A stretch of 64,000 nucleotides of DNA, from positions 744,001 through 808,000 of the forward strand of contig JADDTR010000002.1 of the NCBI GenBank assembly GCA_015345905.1, read 5' to 3'. A program made the position numbers and the translations under genes. How positions within the stretch are numbered: position 1 is the first letter of the stretch; each line of letters starts with the position of its first letter. This stretch comes from Aotearoamyces nothofagi (taxonomy: Eukaryota; Ascomycota; Leotiomycetes; Leotiales; Tympanidaceae). The notes beneath the pieces were generated by a model. The model did no database searches, had not been told where the DNA came from, and saw only the letters and a program-made list of their open reading frames with translations. This document shows, in pieces, positions 11,831 through 22,581 of the stretch.

Positions 11831-13021
11831 CAAAGCGGCTACTCGCTATTCGGAACTGAACCGTGTTGTGATATCATGGCGTGCATCCATTTTTTTCGTG
11901 CATATCTTCTAGTACTCCTTAATATTGGGGACATGCAGATATAGGTATCCATAGCCGTATTCAAGAGAGAGGGCACGATAAAATTAACGCCAATATTTCA
12001 TCAACAGAGTCCATTAGACTATGCAAATACTTCATATCTCAGAATATTTAAAAACATAGAGTATATATATCTATAATTTTCGATATATACTTATCCAACA
12101 ACTTTAATCTAACTTTAATCTCTATACGCCTTCTATATTGTAATATCTAATATATCAACCACCATCTAACTAATACTAGTTCTTGAAATCCAATAGTATA
12201 GATTTAAGGGTAATAATAAATAGAATTTAAAGAATAGTTTAAAGCTTCCTAGGCTGACAGTAGCAGAGGATTAAGATCACGGCAGAGAAAAGAGTTGGAA
12301 TAGAGGAGGATAAGCTGCTGCTGTAAGTACAGATCAGTGAGATATGTATAACCTGGAGTAGACGGTGCCGGAGGTGAGAGAGATCAAAGGACTTAGGCAT
12401 AGCCCAAGTCCGCAGCTGAGGCACCCAAGAGGGCAGTTGTATGAAAGGTACAGATGGTCTCCTTCAGGGGAGTCCAGCGCCCGGCCCCCGAGGCGAGGAC
12501 ACCGACATATGACCCGACCCAGGTAACCCTCAAGCGCAGCGTGCCGCGGCCGCGTGAGACAGCGACGAAAGCCCGCTGGATTCGGCGGCCGAGACACACA
12601 GAATTGGCTTCAAGTTTGTAATTCGAGTGTTGACTTCAGGTCGGCTGCCTACACGTGATCGCTAGTATAGGAAATCCCGACGGCCCGCAGCCGACATCTG
12701 CCGTTCTGAGATGCGGAGATTTTAGCATGGGAAGGCGTGCTAGCTCTACACCCCGCAGCGGATTGGAATCGGGCGTTTCGTGCCGTGGCCTTGTGCAAGC
12801 ACGCCGGCCGGACGTGGCTATTGGAAGCTCCGTGGTAAACGGAGGCATTGTTTGGCAGCTGGAATACTTATCTTAGGAAGGGATAGAGAGGTCTTATGAG
12901 AATGGGGTTTGGTGAGCGTAATAACTTGATCGGAGTTGAGAAGCACGAGGCATGAATTATGTGTTGGTGTAGATGTGCCATTGCTCAGCATCCATTGTTC
13001 AGTAGGCTTGTAGAAAACAAA
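11831..13021. other. gene-free interval with an AT-rich block
   Basis: No gene seen. Bases 11990-12245 are strongly AT-rich with many TpA steps, as in RIP-mutated fungal repeats. From about 12250 the composition turns abruptly GC-rich. The element GTCGGCTGCGGG occurs on the minus strand at 12681-12695 and is echoed at 14052 on the other side of the dehydrogenase gene. Confidence 0.4.
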
Positions 13022-13926
13022 TCATCTACCCATCCACCCTCCATCGATTGTCAATACATGACCACTAACGTATGCGCTTGCAGCGCTCGACAAGAAGATC
13101 ACAGCGCCTTTAAAGTCCTCCGGCTTTCCCCATCTCCCAGCCGGTATTCTCTCACTGATGCTCCTCAGCCTCTCGGGGTTTGCCAATAAGGCAGTGTTCA
13201 TATCGGTCTCGATATATCCCGGCGCGATTGCGTTGACGGTTATGCCCTTGCTCGTCCATTCGTTGGATAGTGCTTTGGTAAGTTGTGCAACTGCGCCTTT
13301 GGATGCCGAGTATGCGGGTACGGTAAGGCCGCCTTGGAAAGAGAGCAGAGAGGCAAAATTGATGATGCTACCGCGACGCCCGGAGGAGCTCACAGGCTGC
13401 GAAAGCATGTGTGCGCCGATGTCGCGACAGAGGGTGAAGACGGCATTGAGATTGACTTGTATGACCTGATGATGACGTGTTAGAAAGTGCCTCCCTTGGA
13501 CAGCTTAATTCGCCAGCATGCCTACCTCATTCCAATCATTGTCTGGGAACTCGGCGCTGGGATGTCGCCGTTGGATGCCGGCACAGTTGATCAATATCTG
13601 TATGTTGTGCCCATCTTTCAGAATTGCTGGCGTGACGCTGGCGACCGACTCTTGGGATGCAAGATCGGCGGTGTAAATGGTTGCTTTACGACCTAGGGCT
13701 TCAATGGCATTTTTTGTAGCTGGATTCGATGTATCACGCTTTTGATGATTGTCAGCAGGCTATGAGCGTCTTGGTTTTGCGGACAAGGCCCATATAGAGA
13801 GAATACCTGAATGAGGATAATGTCTGCTCCTGCCTCGGCCAAAGCAATCGCAACGGCTTGACCGATGCCTCTGGTACCTCCCGTGACGACAGCCGTTTGG
13901 CCTTCTAACGAGAATAGGCCAGCCAT
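13022..13926 (-). CDS. short-chain dehydrogenase/reductase, 2-deoxy-D-gluconate 3-dehydrogenase-like
   Basis: Three exons on the minus strand, 13926-13807, 13738-13526 and 13465-13022, separated by introns of 68 and 60 nt, give 258 residues, standard for a classical SDR. The NAD(P) Rossmann motif TGGTRGIG is near residue 16, the NAG-like LINCAG is in exon 2, and exon 3 carries the catalytic Ser region (INFASLLS) and YSASK. The order and the C-terminal [11 protein letters not shown] most resemble KduD-like sugar-acid dehydrogenases and FabG-like reductases. The substrate assignment is inference. It sits between two AT-rich blocks and is flanked by copies of a GTCGGCTGCGGG element. The nearest gene is the carboxylesterase, which ends about 1.2 kb from its 3' end. 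Confidence 0.92.
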
Positions 13927-15406
13927 GTCGTATGTATGACTACGGAAAATATTCAGTGATAGAAAATCTAGAAGGAAGGATAACAATCTCCTAAGGTATT
14001 ATATATGTAGTGCGGAATTAAATCACCAGCCTTTACTCCGACATTCGGTCGTCGGCTGCGGGGCGACGGCTTTATCGATGACCTGCCGGCACTTGTCGGC
14101 CAGCTAGTACAATGTACAACCCCAGATAATATGTTAACCAATACTTTAGATAAGAACTAGAAGTCGAGAAGAAAGAGGATAATAGACAACACAACTGGTC
14201 TAATAAAGCACTATTAGAATAACCAGATTTCTATAAAGCTTATTATAAAAATAATTATATAGTGAGTTATGTGAAATAATATATAAAGTTAATTATATAA
14301 CCTAGAGTATTTGAAATAGAGTGGAGCCACGTGAAATTCGGCCCAACTTACTCCGGACCAAGATATTATGTTATTACTGCTACCGAAGGATGAGTTGGTA
14401 AATAAATAGAAACATCTCATCAATAACCGACAGAAGGTTAATTATTAATCTTATTCGTTAGTTATTCAGGGAACTCTCACCGATGGTTGACTGTGATAAC
14501 GTGTTTTGGAAGGTAGCTAAGAAAGTATTCAAAGCTACTAATCATACTCTGGAGAATGTGTACCCAAAACAAAACCATGCCTCATGCTTGCCCAGGGCTT
14601 CTACTACATGATATAAATCAAACGGTCATGCTCTCCCAACCGCCCGCATTTCGAGGCCTCTGATCGGGATGTATAGATCAGCGTAGCTTGCACAGGTAGC
14701 TCGACAAACCAGTGTCAATGAATGAGACACGCCGACGACATCTTCTTCCTGTTGCGATGATAGCATCAAAAGGGAGGCCTGGTATCTGAATTGTATTTGC
14801 GCTCATCATCGCTCGTCATCGTGAATCCTCCCAATGTCGCATATTTAAATCTCCGTCCGGATGACGTTCACGGCGACTGCATGCGGGGTCGACAGCCTAT
14901 CGATAGCACAACCCCATCAGCCGATAGGGCTCTGGAATGCTATCGATAGTGATAACGCCAGAGCGATAACACCATCCCCGCCGGCCTTCCTTTGTGCTGC
15001 TTCCCACCTTATCATCCCACCATCCCGCCATCCCGCCCTCCCACCACGCCGCAGTGAGCTGCGCCGGTTCTCTGCACCCAGCCAACTGCACCTGCTGGTA
15101 ATGTGATCTGATGCAGATGGCTGACGGCTAATGTAGAGCGTGTCAAGCTTATTTGCTGGCTTGCTGGGAGCGCTGATGAGCTCCCCCAGCTCCCCCCCAG
15201 CTCCAAGCCGACTCTGCCTCGCGCCTTGCGCCTTGCGACAGAGTCGTTTTCTCTGATCTCATGGCTACCTTCTCGTGCTTCCTTCTGTAATCATCTTCAA
15301 TAGATGACCGTCTCCCTCCATATCCCCTTTTACAGTCATAGTCGCGCTTCCTTGCGTAGAAAGACTCTCGGGTTCACTCCGCAATCAAGTCGTAATCCTT
15401 ATCGCC
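13927..15406. other. gene-free interval, partly AT-rich, between divergent genes
   Basis: Divergent upstream region of the dehydrogenase (minus) and the phosphatase-like gene (plus). Bases 14110-14470 are AT-rich with TpA excess and no open frame, suggesting decayed repeat DNA. 14054-14067 holds GGCTGCGGGGCGAC. 14880-15250 is GC- and CT-rich, typical of a fungal promoter or 5' leader. Confidence 0.4.
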
Positions 15407-17182
15407 ATGCCTTCATCTCTCATCACCGCCTTTTTGGCTCTCTCCTCCGCAAGCCTCGTGGCCTCACAGTCTGATCAAGTAACCTGGGGAGCTGTTATAT
15501 TCGTATTAAATGGCGAACGCACACCAATACTGACATCTTCCACGCCTAGTCTGACTGCTCTTGGTGCGCAACAAGCTGTGTTGGCTGGTTCTGCCGTCCG
15601 TTCTCGATACATTGAAGGACCTAGCACAAATGTCACAGGAACTTATCCTATCTATCAAGTATCTTCAAATACCATAGACAACTCGCAGCTATATCTGTTG
15701 TCCACAGATCAAGAATGGATCGCTACTTCAGCGCAAGCGTTTATGCAGGGCGCATACCCGCCTGTTGGAGTCCCATATCTTACGGATGACTCGATGTTGG
15801 CAAACGGATCATTGGTCCAATATCCCTTAAATGGTTATCAATACCCAAACATTGAGGCTGTTTCAATCTTGGATTTTAATTATGTCTGGTGAGTCCGAAC
15901 GGTTCCTGTTAGAAGCGTGTAAACTTACATGACTAGGCTGGCTGGCGACGTCGAATGCCAACAATATGAACTATCAACATATTCCTACTTCGAGTCCGAA
16001 GAGTATGAACAACTCGCAATCGATAATGCTCAATTCTACCAAAGTCTTGTTCCCACCGTCTTTCAATCAGTTCTCCCTCGCTCTCAGGTTTCCTATTACA
16101 ATGCCTATGACCTTTGGGACTACGCGAGCTATCAGTACACCCACAACAGCACAGTCCTCGAACTACTAAGCTCCGATTCCCTCGCCCAAATGCGCGCTCT
16201 AGCTTCGCAGCATGAGTTCTCCATAAATGGCAACTTAACAGCCTCCGGTCTCACAGAAGGAGACGAAATCCGTGCCGTAGCAGGCAGAACCTGGGCCGGC
16301 CGTGTTCTCAGCATTCTCAGCGAAAATGTCAACTCGCAAGGTAATTCCGAGGGATTAAACATCCTCTTTGGCTCCTTTGAGCCCTTCCTCGCCTTCTTCT
16401 CTCTCTCAAGCCTGTCAGAGCATTCCTCGAATTTCGAATCCATCCCTCTGCCCGGTTCCATAATGTCGTTTGAGCTATATTCCAATACCGCAAATACCAC
16501 TACTTTCCCCGACCCATCGCAGCTCTATGTCCGCTTCCTGTTCCGCAACGGTACAGACGCTGATCAAGCCCTCCTAAGCTATCCACTCTTCGGCCGCGGT
16601 AACTCCGAGACAGAAATGACCTGGGCTGATTTCGAATTATTGATGTCAACAATTAGCCTTGGCGATATTGGTACCTGGTGCAATATGTGTGGCAGCCTCG
16701 CCATCTTCTGCGAAGCTTTCACTGAAAATCTCTCCAATGACACTAGCTCTGATTCGGACACCACTACCAGCGAAAGCAGCTCATCCAATGGAATCTCTCC
16801 AGCAATTGCAGGTGTTATCGGCGGAGCCGTAACCATTGCGTTATTCATTATCCCCGCCGTCGCCGCAATTCTGGTTGGAGGGTTTCGCTTCACAAGACAC
16901 GGCAATAGACGCCCAGCTACTCTAGGCGGCTTCAAGGGCGCGGAGAAGCTAGCGAGTGATACGGATTTGAGCGTTGCGAAAGGTACGGCTACAGCGAGCA
17001 TTGTGCGCCGTGAACGAGTCGGGAGCTGGGAGCTAGGCGAGGCGGCGAGGGACGTGAATGCGAAGCAAAGTAGTCTGGACCGCGCCGTCAGCGGTGCGGA
17101 TTATTCCAAAAAGAGAGACGAGGATGAGATCAGTGTCGTGGATGCATTCGGGGATCCCGTGAAGATCGACGACCAGGTCTGA
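15407..17182 (+). CDS. membrane-anchored histidine-phosphatase-superfamily protein lacking the RHG motif
   Basis: Exons 15407-15888 and 15937-17182 (48-nt intron, GTGAGT/GACTAG) encode 575 residues. Residues 1-20 are a signal peptide. The segment after it aligns by eye with the start of clan-2 histidine acid phosphatases (normally RHGERTP), but reads VLNGERTP, so the catalytic Arg-His are replaced by Leu-Asn. No HD dyad is visible later, while other family-like blocks remain (YVRFLFRNG, YPLFGRG, MTWADFELLM). A Ser/Thr/Asp-rich stalk leads to one transmembrane helix at about residues 448-476 and a cytoplasmic tail of about 100 residues. Several Asn-X-Ser/Thr sites lie in the ectodomain. It is probably a non-catalytic cell-surface or secretory-pathway protein. 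The open reading frame is intact, which argues against a decaying pseudogene. Confidence 0.85.
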
Positions 17183-17868
17183 TATACTACCACCTCGCGA
17201 GAAGGACCTTTCTCTTTCCGTTATTTTCCGTCACTGGTTGGATGTTTTTCATGATCTAGGCGTCCTTACTATCTCCACGCACTCGCTCAAACACATATAT
17301 TCAGCTCCAGAGGTCCTGGCTGGTTCGGCTGGTGGTTCGACCGGCGTTATCCAGATATATCATGACGATGGCCTTTTTCTCTCAACTTCCGATACCCCCG
17401 TTCTCTGTCGCTGGCTAGCTCGACGCGGCTGGCTCCTTCTTTCCTTCTTATTTTCTTTCCTGGTCGCTTAGTCCTCTACTTCTCACGATCGTTTGGTCGC
17501 TGCCTGGCGGGGCTCCTCCTCCTGGCTCCGAAGCCGAGCGGAGACGGTGGCGATGGGCAGTGCTGAGCAAGAAAGCGTACCCGTCGGGCGTAGATGTGGC
17601 GACACCTGAAAACCGATATCTACCCATTTATCTATCACTCATACATATATAAATCCAAAATCCATGATCCATGCCGCAGACTCCAGCTCGACCCGTCCAC
17701 TTCCCCACTCCCCGCACCGCGTCCGCCATCTGAACACGTAGCCTTCCGGACCCCCCCCCTCCATAGCAGTACCCCTCCTACGAGTCCTCCCCAAAAAAGA
17801 AATATATCCTTGCCATAGAGAACCCCTCCCCCCTACCTCCCTAGCCGTGGAAAAAAGAGTCTGCCGTA

Positions 17869-17920
17869 AAGAGCGAGCGGAGCGAGAACTGGGGGTCTGG
17901 GGGCGCAGCCCCCATTGAAC
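17869..17920 (+). repeat. GC hairpin element, copy A
   Basis: The sequence reads GAGCGAGCGGAGCGAGAAC, then GGGGGTCTGGGGGC, GCA and GCCCCCA. The last part forms a 7-bp stem (TGGGGGC/GCCCCCA) with a 3-nt loop. A closely similar unit lies inverted about 160 bp downstream. Confidence 0.6.
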
Positions 17921-18083
17921 GAGGCCGAACAGAGCTGCTTCCACCAGCCTGTTCCGTACCTGTCTTTTTTATTCTATTTTCTTTTCTTTACTAGGAGGGT
18001 TGGGCTGAGTTGTCTTGTCCAGCTGACTGACTGACTGACTGACAGACTGAAGTGCGACTTGGCGACTTTCTTTAGCGGCTGGT

Positions 18084-18132
18084 TTCATGGGGGCGAGCCC
18101 CCAAACCCCCGTTCTCGCTGCGCTCGTTTTGG
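18084..18132 (-). repeat. GC hairpin element, copy B (inverted)
   Basis: On the minus strand it reads ACGAGCGCAGCGAGAAC, then GGGGGTTTGGGGGC, TC and GCCCCCA. It matches copy A with few changes and keeps the 7-bp stem, although the loop differs (GCA against TC). Confidence 0.6.
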
Positions 18133-18342
18133 TCTCCTTGTGTATGTTATTTTGGCGATAAAGTTTAGAGTCGAGGACGAAGATGTTCGATTCTATTTTG
18201 GAGAGAGTGAATAAGGTCACATCACATCAGATGGGAGCGTGAGATAGTGAATCAATATGTACTTGGTTATTCATCATTGCTATCATACACATATTTATGT
18301 TAAGACTAGCCGGCAATCCCGCAAAAAACAGCAGACTTAGAT

Positions 18343-20020
18343 TTAGAATATCGCATCGCCCAACCGGATCGACACACTCTTGGTCTGTGTATAGCACTGT
18401 AATGCCGCCTCTCCCAGCTCTCTTCCGATGCCCGACTCCTTGTATCCGCCGAATGGGATCTGGTGGTGTAGCATGTTGTACGAGTTAACCCAGACGGTGC
18501 CAGCGCGGAGGGCGTTAGCGACGCGGATTGCAGTGTTGAGGTTGCTGGTGTGGACGGCGGCGGCGAGACCGTAGTTGGAGTTATTGGCGGTCTTGATGAT
18601 TTCTGATTCAGTGGTGAATTTGGCAATAGAGCAAACGGGGCCGAAGATTTCTTCTTGCATGATCTTCATGTCTTCTGTGACGTTGCTGAAGATGGTGGGT
18701 TGGATGAAGTAGCCTTCGTTGCCGTGGCGTTCACCACCCGTCTCGATCGTGGCACCAGCCTTCTTGCCCTCCTCGATGTAGCCCATGATGCGGTCGTATT
18801 GGAGTTGTGAGACTTGAGGTCCTTGGAAGGTGTCGTGCAGGAATGGGTCGCCGACCTTGTTGGCAAGAGCACGCTTCTTGAATGCCTCGACAAACTTGTC
18901 GTAGATACCAGCTTGGACGTAGACACGGGAACCGGCACAGCAGCATTGACCGTGGTTGAAGAAGATACCGAAGTTGACCCATGAAATGGCGTTCTCAATA
19001 TCAGCGTCGTCGAAGACGATGTTGGGTGACTTGCCACCGAGCTCGAGGGTGACCTTCTTGAGGTTGGATCCTGCAGCAGCCTTCATTATTTGACGACCGA
19101 CAACAGTCGAACCCGTGAATGCGATCTTGTCGACATCCATATGCGAAGAAAGAGCAGCACCGGCGATCTTTCCGAAGCCAGAAATGATGTTGATAACTCC
19201 TGGTGGGAAGCCAGCTTCCTTGACAAGACCAGCAGCGTACAGGGCGGAGAGGGGTGTTTGTTCAGCAGTCTTGAGAACAATGGTGTTGCCGCATGCAATG
19301 GCCGGGCCAACCTTCCAAGCCCACATGAGCAAGGGGAAGTTCCACGGGATGATCTGAGCGCAGACGCCAATCTAATCCGTTAGTGAATGATCGGGAGCAC
19401 GGGGCAGAGAGACTTACAGGTTCTTGTCTTGTGTATGTGAAAGTCTCGTGGTTTGTGTCGATAACCTTGCCCTCAATCTTGTCGGCCCAGCCGCCATAGT
19501 ACCTCAAGCAGCCAGCGACGGCAGCGACGTCGCCCTTGGCCATCGCAATGGCTTTGCCATTGTCGAGCGACTCAATCGACGCAAGAATATCAAGATCTCG
19601 CTCGATCAAAGCCGCAAGGTTGTTCAGGTACTTGCCACGCTGTTCAGGCGTCACCGTTTGCCATACGCCATTGAAGGCCTTGCGAGCAGCGGCCACGGCA
19701 ATATCGACATCCTTCTCGGTGGCTTCTGAAACGGAGCAGATGACCTTTTCGGTGGACGGGTTGATGACTTCGAAAGTCTGCTTGTCAACGCCCTCAACCC
19801 ACTCGTTGTTGATGAAGCTGCGGATTGCGACGTTAGAATGACGTAGATAGAGATTGGCGAGGGTGCGGGGTAGACCCAATGTTAATAAATCTGGGGCAAA
19901 TAGACGAAGATGAAGGACGGAAGACAAAAGACAAAAGACAAAATACAAAAGATGGACCTACAGTGCAGTTGGCTGCTCGTACTTGCCAGTGGTCGGCGTG
20001 TGAAGGTCAATGATGGTCAT
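18343..20020 (-). CDS. NAD(P)-dependent aldehyde dehydrogenase
   Basis: Three exons on the minus strand, 20020-19962, 19817-19418 and 19371-18343, with introns of 144 and 46 nt, encode 495 residues, the normal class 1/2 ALDH length. The enzyme oxidises aldehydes to acids. Hallmarks are [12 protein letters not shown] at the cofactor site, FTGSTVVGR, the catalytic Glu in [16 protein letters not shown], the catalytic Cys in [12 protein letters not shown], and FGPV and KESGIGRE near the C terminus. The start is the ATG at 20020, which gives [17 protein letters not shown]. An in-frame downstream start would lose the conserved N terminus. No clear mitochondrial presequence is seen, so a cytosolic AldA-like enzyme of acetaldehyde/ethanol metabolism is the likely role. 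The first intron holds a short AAGACAA-type repeat on the plus strand near 19921. Confidence 0.95.
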
Positions 20021-20631
20021 GATGGCGGCGCTGGAGGACGTGGTCTGGGTATCTCAAGATTGCAGCAATTGGGAAAAGGGCGGTGTTTTGTTGAGAAGGG
20101 AAGAGAAGAGTTGGAAGGAGGGAAAGATGGAGGGAAAGACGACAGGTAAGTAGTGCTAGCAGTGCTAGTAGTGCAGTGGAAGTAGGCAGGCAGGCGGGCA
20201 GAGGGCGGGGTTCGCGGGGGGTTATAAGTTGGCAGGAGCAGTGGCCCATCAACCCCGTCTGGCCCGTCTGGCCCATCTGCGCCAGCGCAGGGAGCGTCAC
20301 GACGACAGGGAGGAACGGCGAACCCCAACGCTGCAACACTGGGCTGCCGCATGGGAAGTGACGGAGAGCAGGAGCCGTGGGCAGGTGCAGCGTGACAGGG
20401 CGACAGGGCGACAGTCGGCCGTTCTGGCGCGCTAAGGCCGCTAGCAGGCGAGACGGGGAGGCCTGGTTGGCTGGGGCGCCGGGGCCGAGAGGGATTGGCG
20501 GGGGCGGGCGGGGCAGCGGCGGAGGAGGACCCCACACCTGCCAAGCCACACAGCCCCACCGCGCTGCCTGCTCCCTTGGTCCTTGCGGCCAGGGCCCAGC
20601 AAGCCGTCGATGCGGAATCGGCAGCAGCGAG

Positions 20632-20685
20632 ACCAGCGAGGCCAGCGAGGCCAGCGAGGCCAGCGACTCCAGCGACTCCATCTAG
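20632..20685 (+). repeat. 9-bp GCCAGCGAG minisatellite
   Basis: About six tandem units with the consensus GCCAGCGAG, drifting to TCCAGCGAC at the 3' end. It translates as Ala-Ser-Glu or Gly-Leu-Ala repeats in different frames, which explains the apparent low-complexity proteins over it. Confidence 0.75.
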
Positions 20686-22559
20686 GCCGAGGGGGGCGAC
20701 CTGTTGGGAACACTGCGGCACCGCATCAGCGAGCAGCGACGCCGGGCACGGGGATGGGCGTGGCGATAGGATGGGGATGGGGATATGGATGGGGAGGGGA
20801 ATGCCTGCTGCCGTCGCTGCGGCCTGCCTGTTTCTGCATCTGCACTGCGAAAACACTCGGGCTACTCTGCGCGTACAGCGCAGCGCAGTGCATCACACTT
20901 CAGTGCAGTGCCCTCCAGTGCAGCACAGTATAGTCCGGTGCCTGGAGTCCCTGGAGTGCCTGGGAGAAGAAGATGAGCATCGTGCATCCTGTTGCCTAGG
21001 CACTGTGCGATACAGTATCGCATCTACCCCGCCTCGCTTGCTGCTGACCCCGAGGAGCTGCTGCTCGCTCGCCTGTAGCGTCCTCCACGCTGGCCACAGC
21101 GACGGCAACCGCAGCAGCGACAGCGACAGCGACATCCGCTCAACCCAACCTCTGTCTGTGCAGTATGCATCACCCTCCGATATCTGATTTGCCTGTCTTG
21201 CCTGTACAGTATGTAGGCGCTGTCTCGGACTTGACCCGTAGCGCGGGCTTTCAACGGTCCTGCCATGCATGTCCGTGGTGTGCTATGTGTTCACACCGTG
21301 CTGCACCGGCCGACCTACAGTACGTACCTGAGATGCTCCACAGATAACGAGCAAGGGAGCTGCGCCCTCGGCTTCAGATCTGTCTGCGACGTCCGTTGTT
21401 ATGCAGAATCCACTCTGCACGAGTACAGTGCTGTAGGTGCGGCTGCAATCATTCCCAAGCACCCGCGTCGACTGAGCGAAATGCACATCCTCCCGGCTGG
21501 CCATGCTGATACTGTCGCTGCTGACTGATAGATAGCTGATAAGCCATCCATGCCCCCCGGCCTTCTCGTCTTAAAAGAGGCCGAGAGCGACAGTGCTCGG
21601 CGCAACGTCATCACAAGCTGCCCAGAAGCCAAGAAACTGACACACGAATGGGAAGGGAAGCATCGTCAAGAACACCCGGCGATTGATTACTGAACCCGAC
21701 ACCCTTCGGCGTTAAGAAACAGAAGCTGAATAATGCCCGCCAAGACGGAAGCTGACCCTGCGTGCCTGCATTGCATTGCATCGCCATGATTCAATCCGAT
21801 GCAGTACTTGCTGTCCTCACCGTACTGACTGTACTAACTTGGGGTTCGGGGGCCATGGCGGAGAGAGGACAGAGAACTGGAATCAAATCAAAACACCGAT
21901 CAGTCCCCTTCGCGCGCGCGTTCCGCTCTCCCCCCCGCTCCACGTTTGCGCCGTTCACCGTTCGTGCGGCATACGGATGGGATGCCCTTCTCTTCCGTCC
22001 TCCCCCAACTCCCAACTCCCACCTCCTACGATCTAGGCTGTTCCGTTCCTGCCCAGCGCACCAGGGCCCTTTCGCCTTGGATGCGTCCATTTGCATCTCC
22101 ATTTGACCTTTGCGCCAGATCGCCAGGATCACGACCAGACGGGGGCGCATGATTCGTCTGCACCCGTAATCTTGTTCGCTTCCCCCCTGATTCTCCTTAA
22201 AACTCCCGTTTGTCCATCCGGGTTGCCGAGTGATGCGTCGTCCATTTTCGGCGGCTTCTGGGGAAGCTACCGCTAAACTTCGGCTACCGCATGGAAGGCT
22301 GGCTAGTCTAGTGCTCTGGACGACCGGAAATGCTACGCAGAGTTGGGATTGGAGGACGTGCAATGGTTGGGCGTGAAGCTGTACCGATGCGTGGGCGGCT
22401 TGGAGTGACTGGTGGTCGGTGGTGAAGCAGCGACGGAGCGATCCAGCGACACGACAAGCCAAGTTGGGGTTTCGCACGAGTTCAGGTAGTATTCCCCACA
22501 AGATCCGTACTTGCAATACGTTACCAGTGGGTACTTGCCCCGCCAGCGCGTTACGAGTT

Positions 22560-22581
22560 GCTGGACGTACGTACGTCCAGC
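22560..22581. repeat. 22-bp perfect palindrome
   Basis: GCTGGACGTAC is followed immediately by its exact reverse complement, GTACGTCCAGC, with no spacer. It could be a dimeric transcription-factor site or a small cruciform. Confidence 0.7.

Larger units (their letters stand above)
17183..18342. other. intergenic region between convergent genes, with hairpin repeats
   Basis: Lies between the 3' ends of the phosphatase-like gene and the aldehyde dehydrogenase gene. It contains two inverted copies of a GC-rich hairpin element (17869-17920 and 18084-18132), listed separately, and a short GACT/ACTG repeat near 18022-18050. No gene seen. Confidence 0.5.

Noticed and set aside
18022-18050. GACT/CTGA simple repeat as a possible CRISPR or array element
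   Set aside because: It is a short microsatellite without spacers; CRISPR arrays are not expected in fungal nuclear DNA.
20017-20856. Collagen-like Gly-Leu-Ala repeat frame on the minus strand
   Set aside because: It is a direct translation of the 9-bp minisatellite in GC-rich DNA. Overlapping frames on both strands are equally open and no start context or domain supports a gene.
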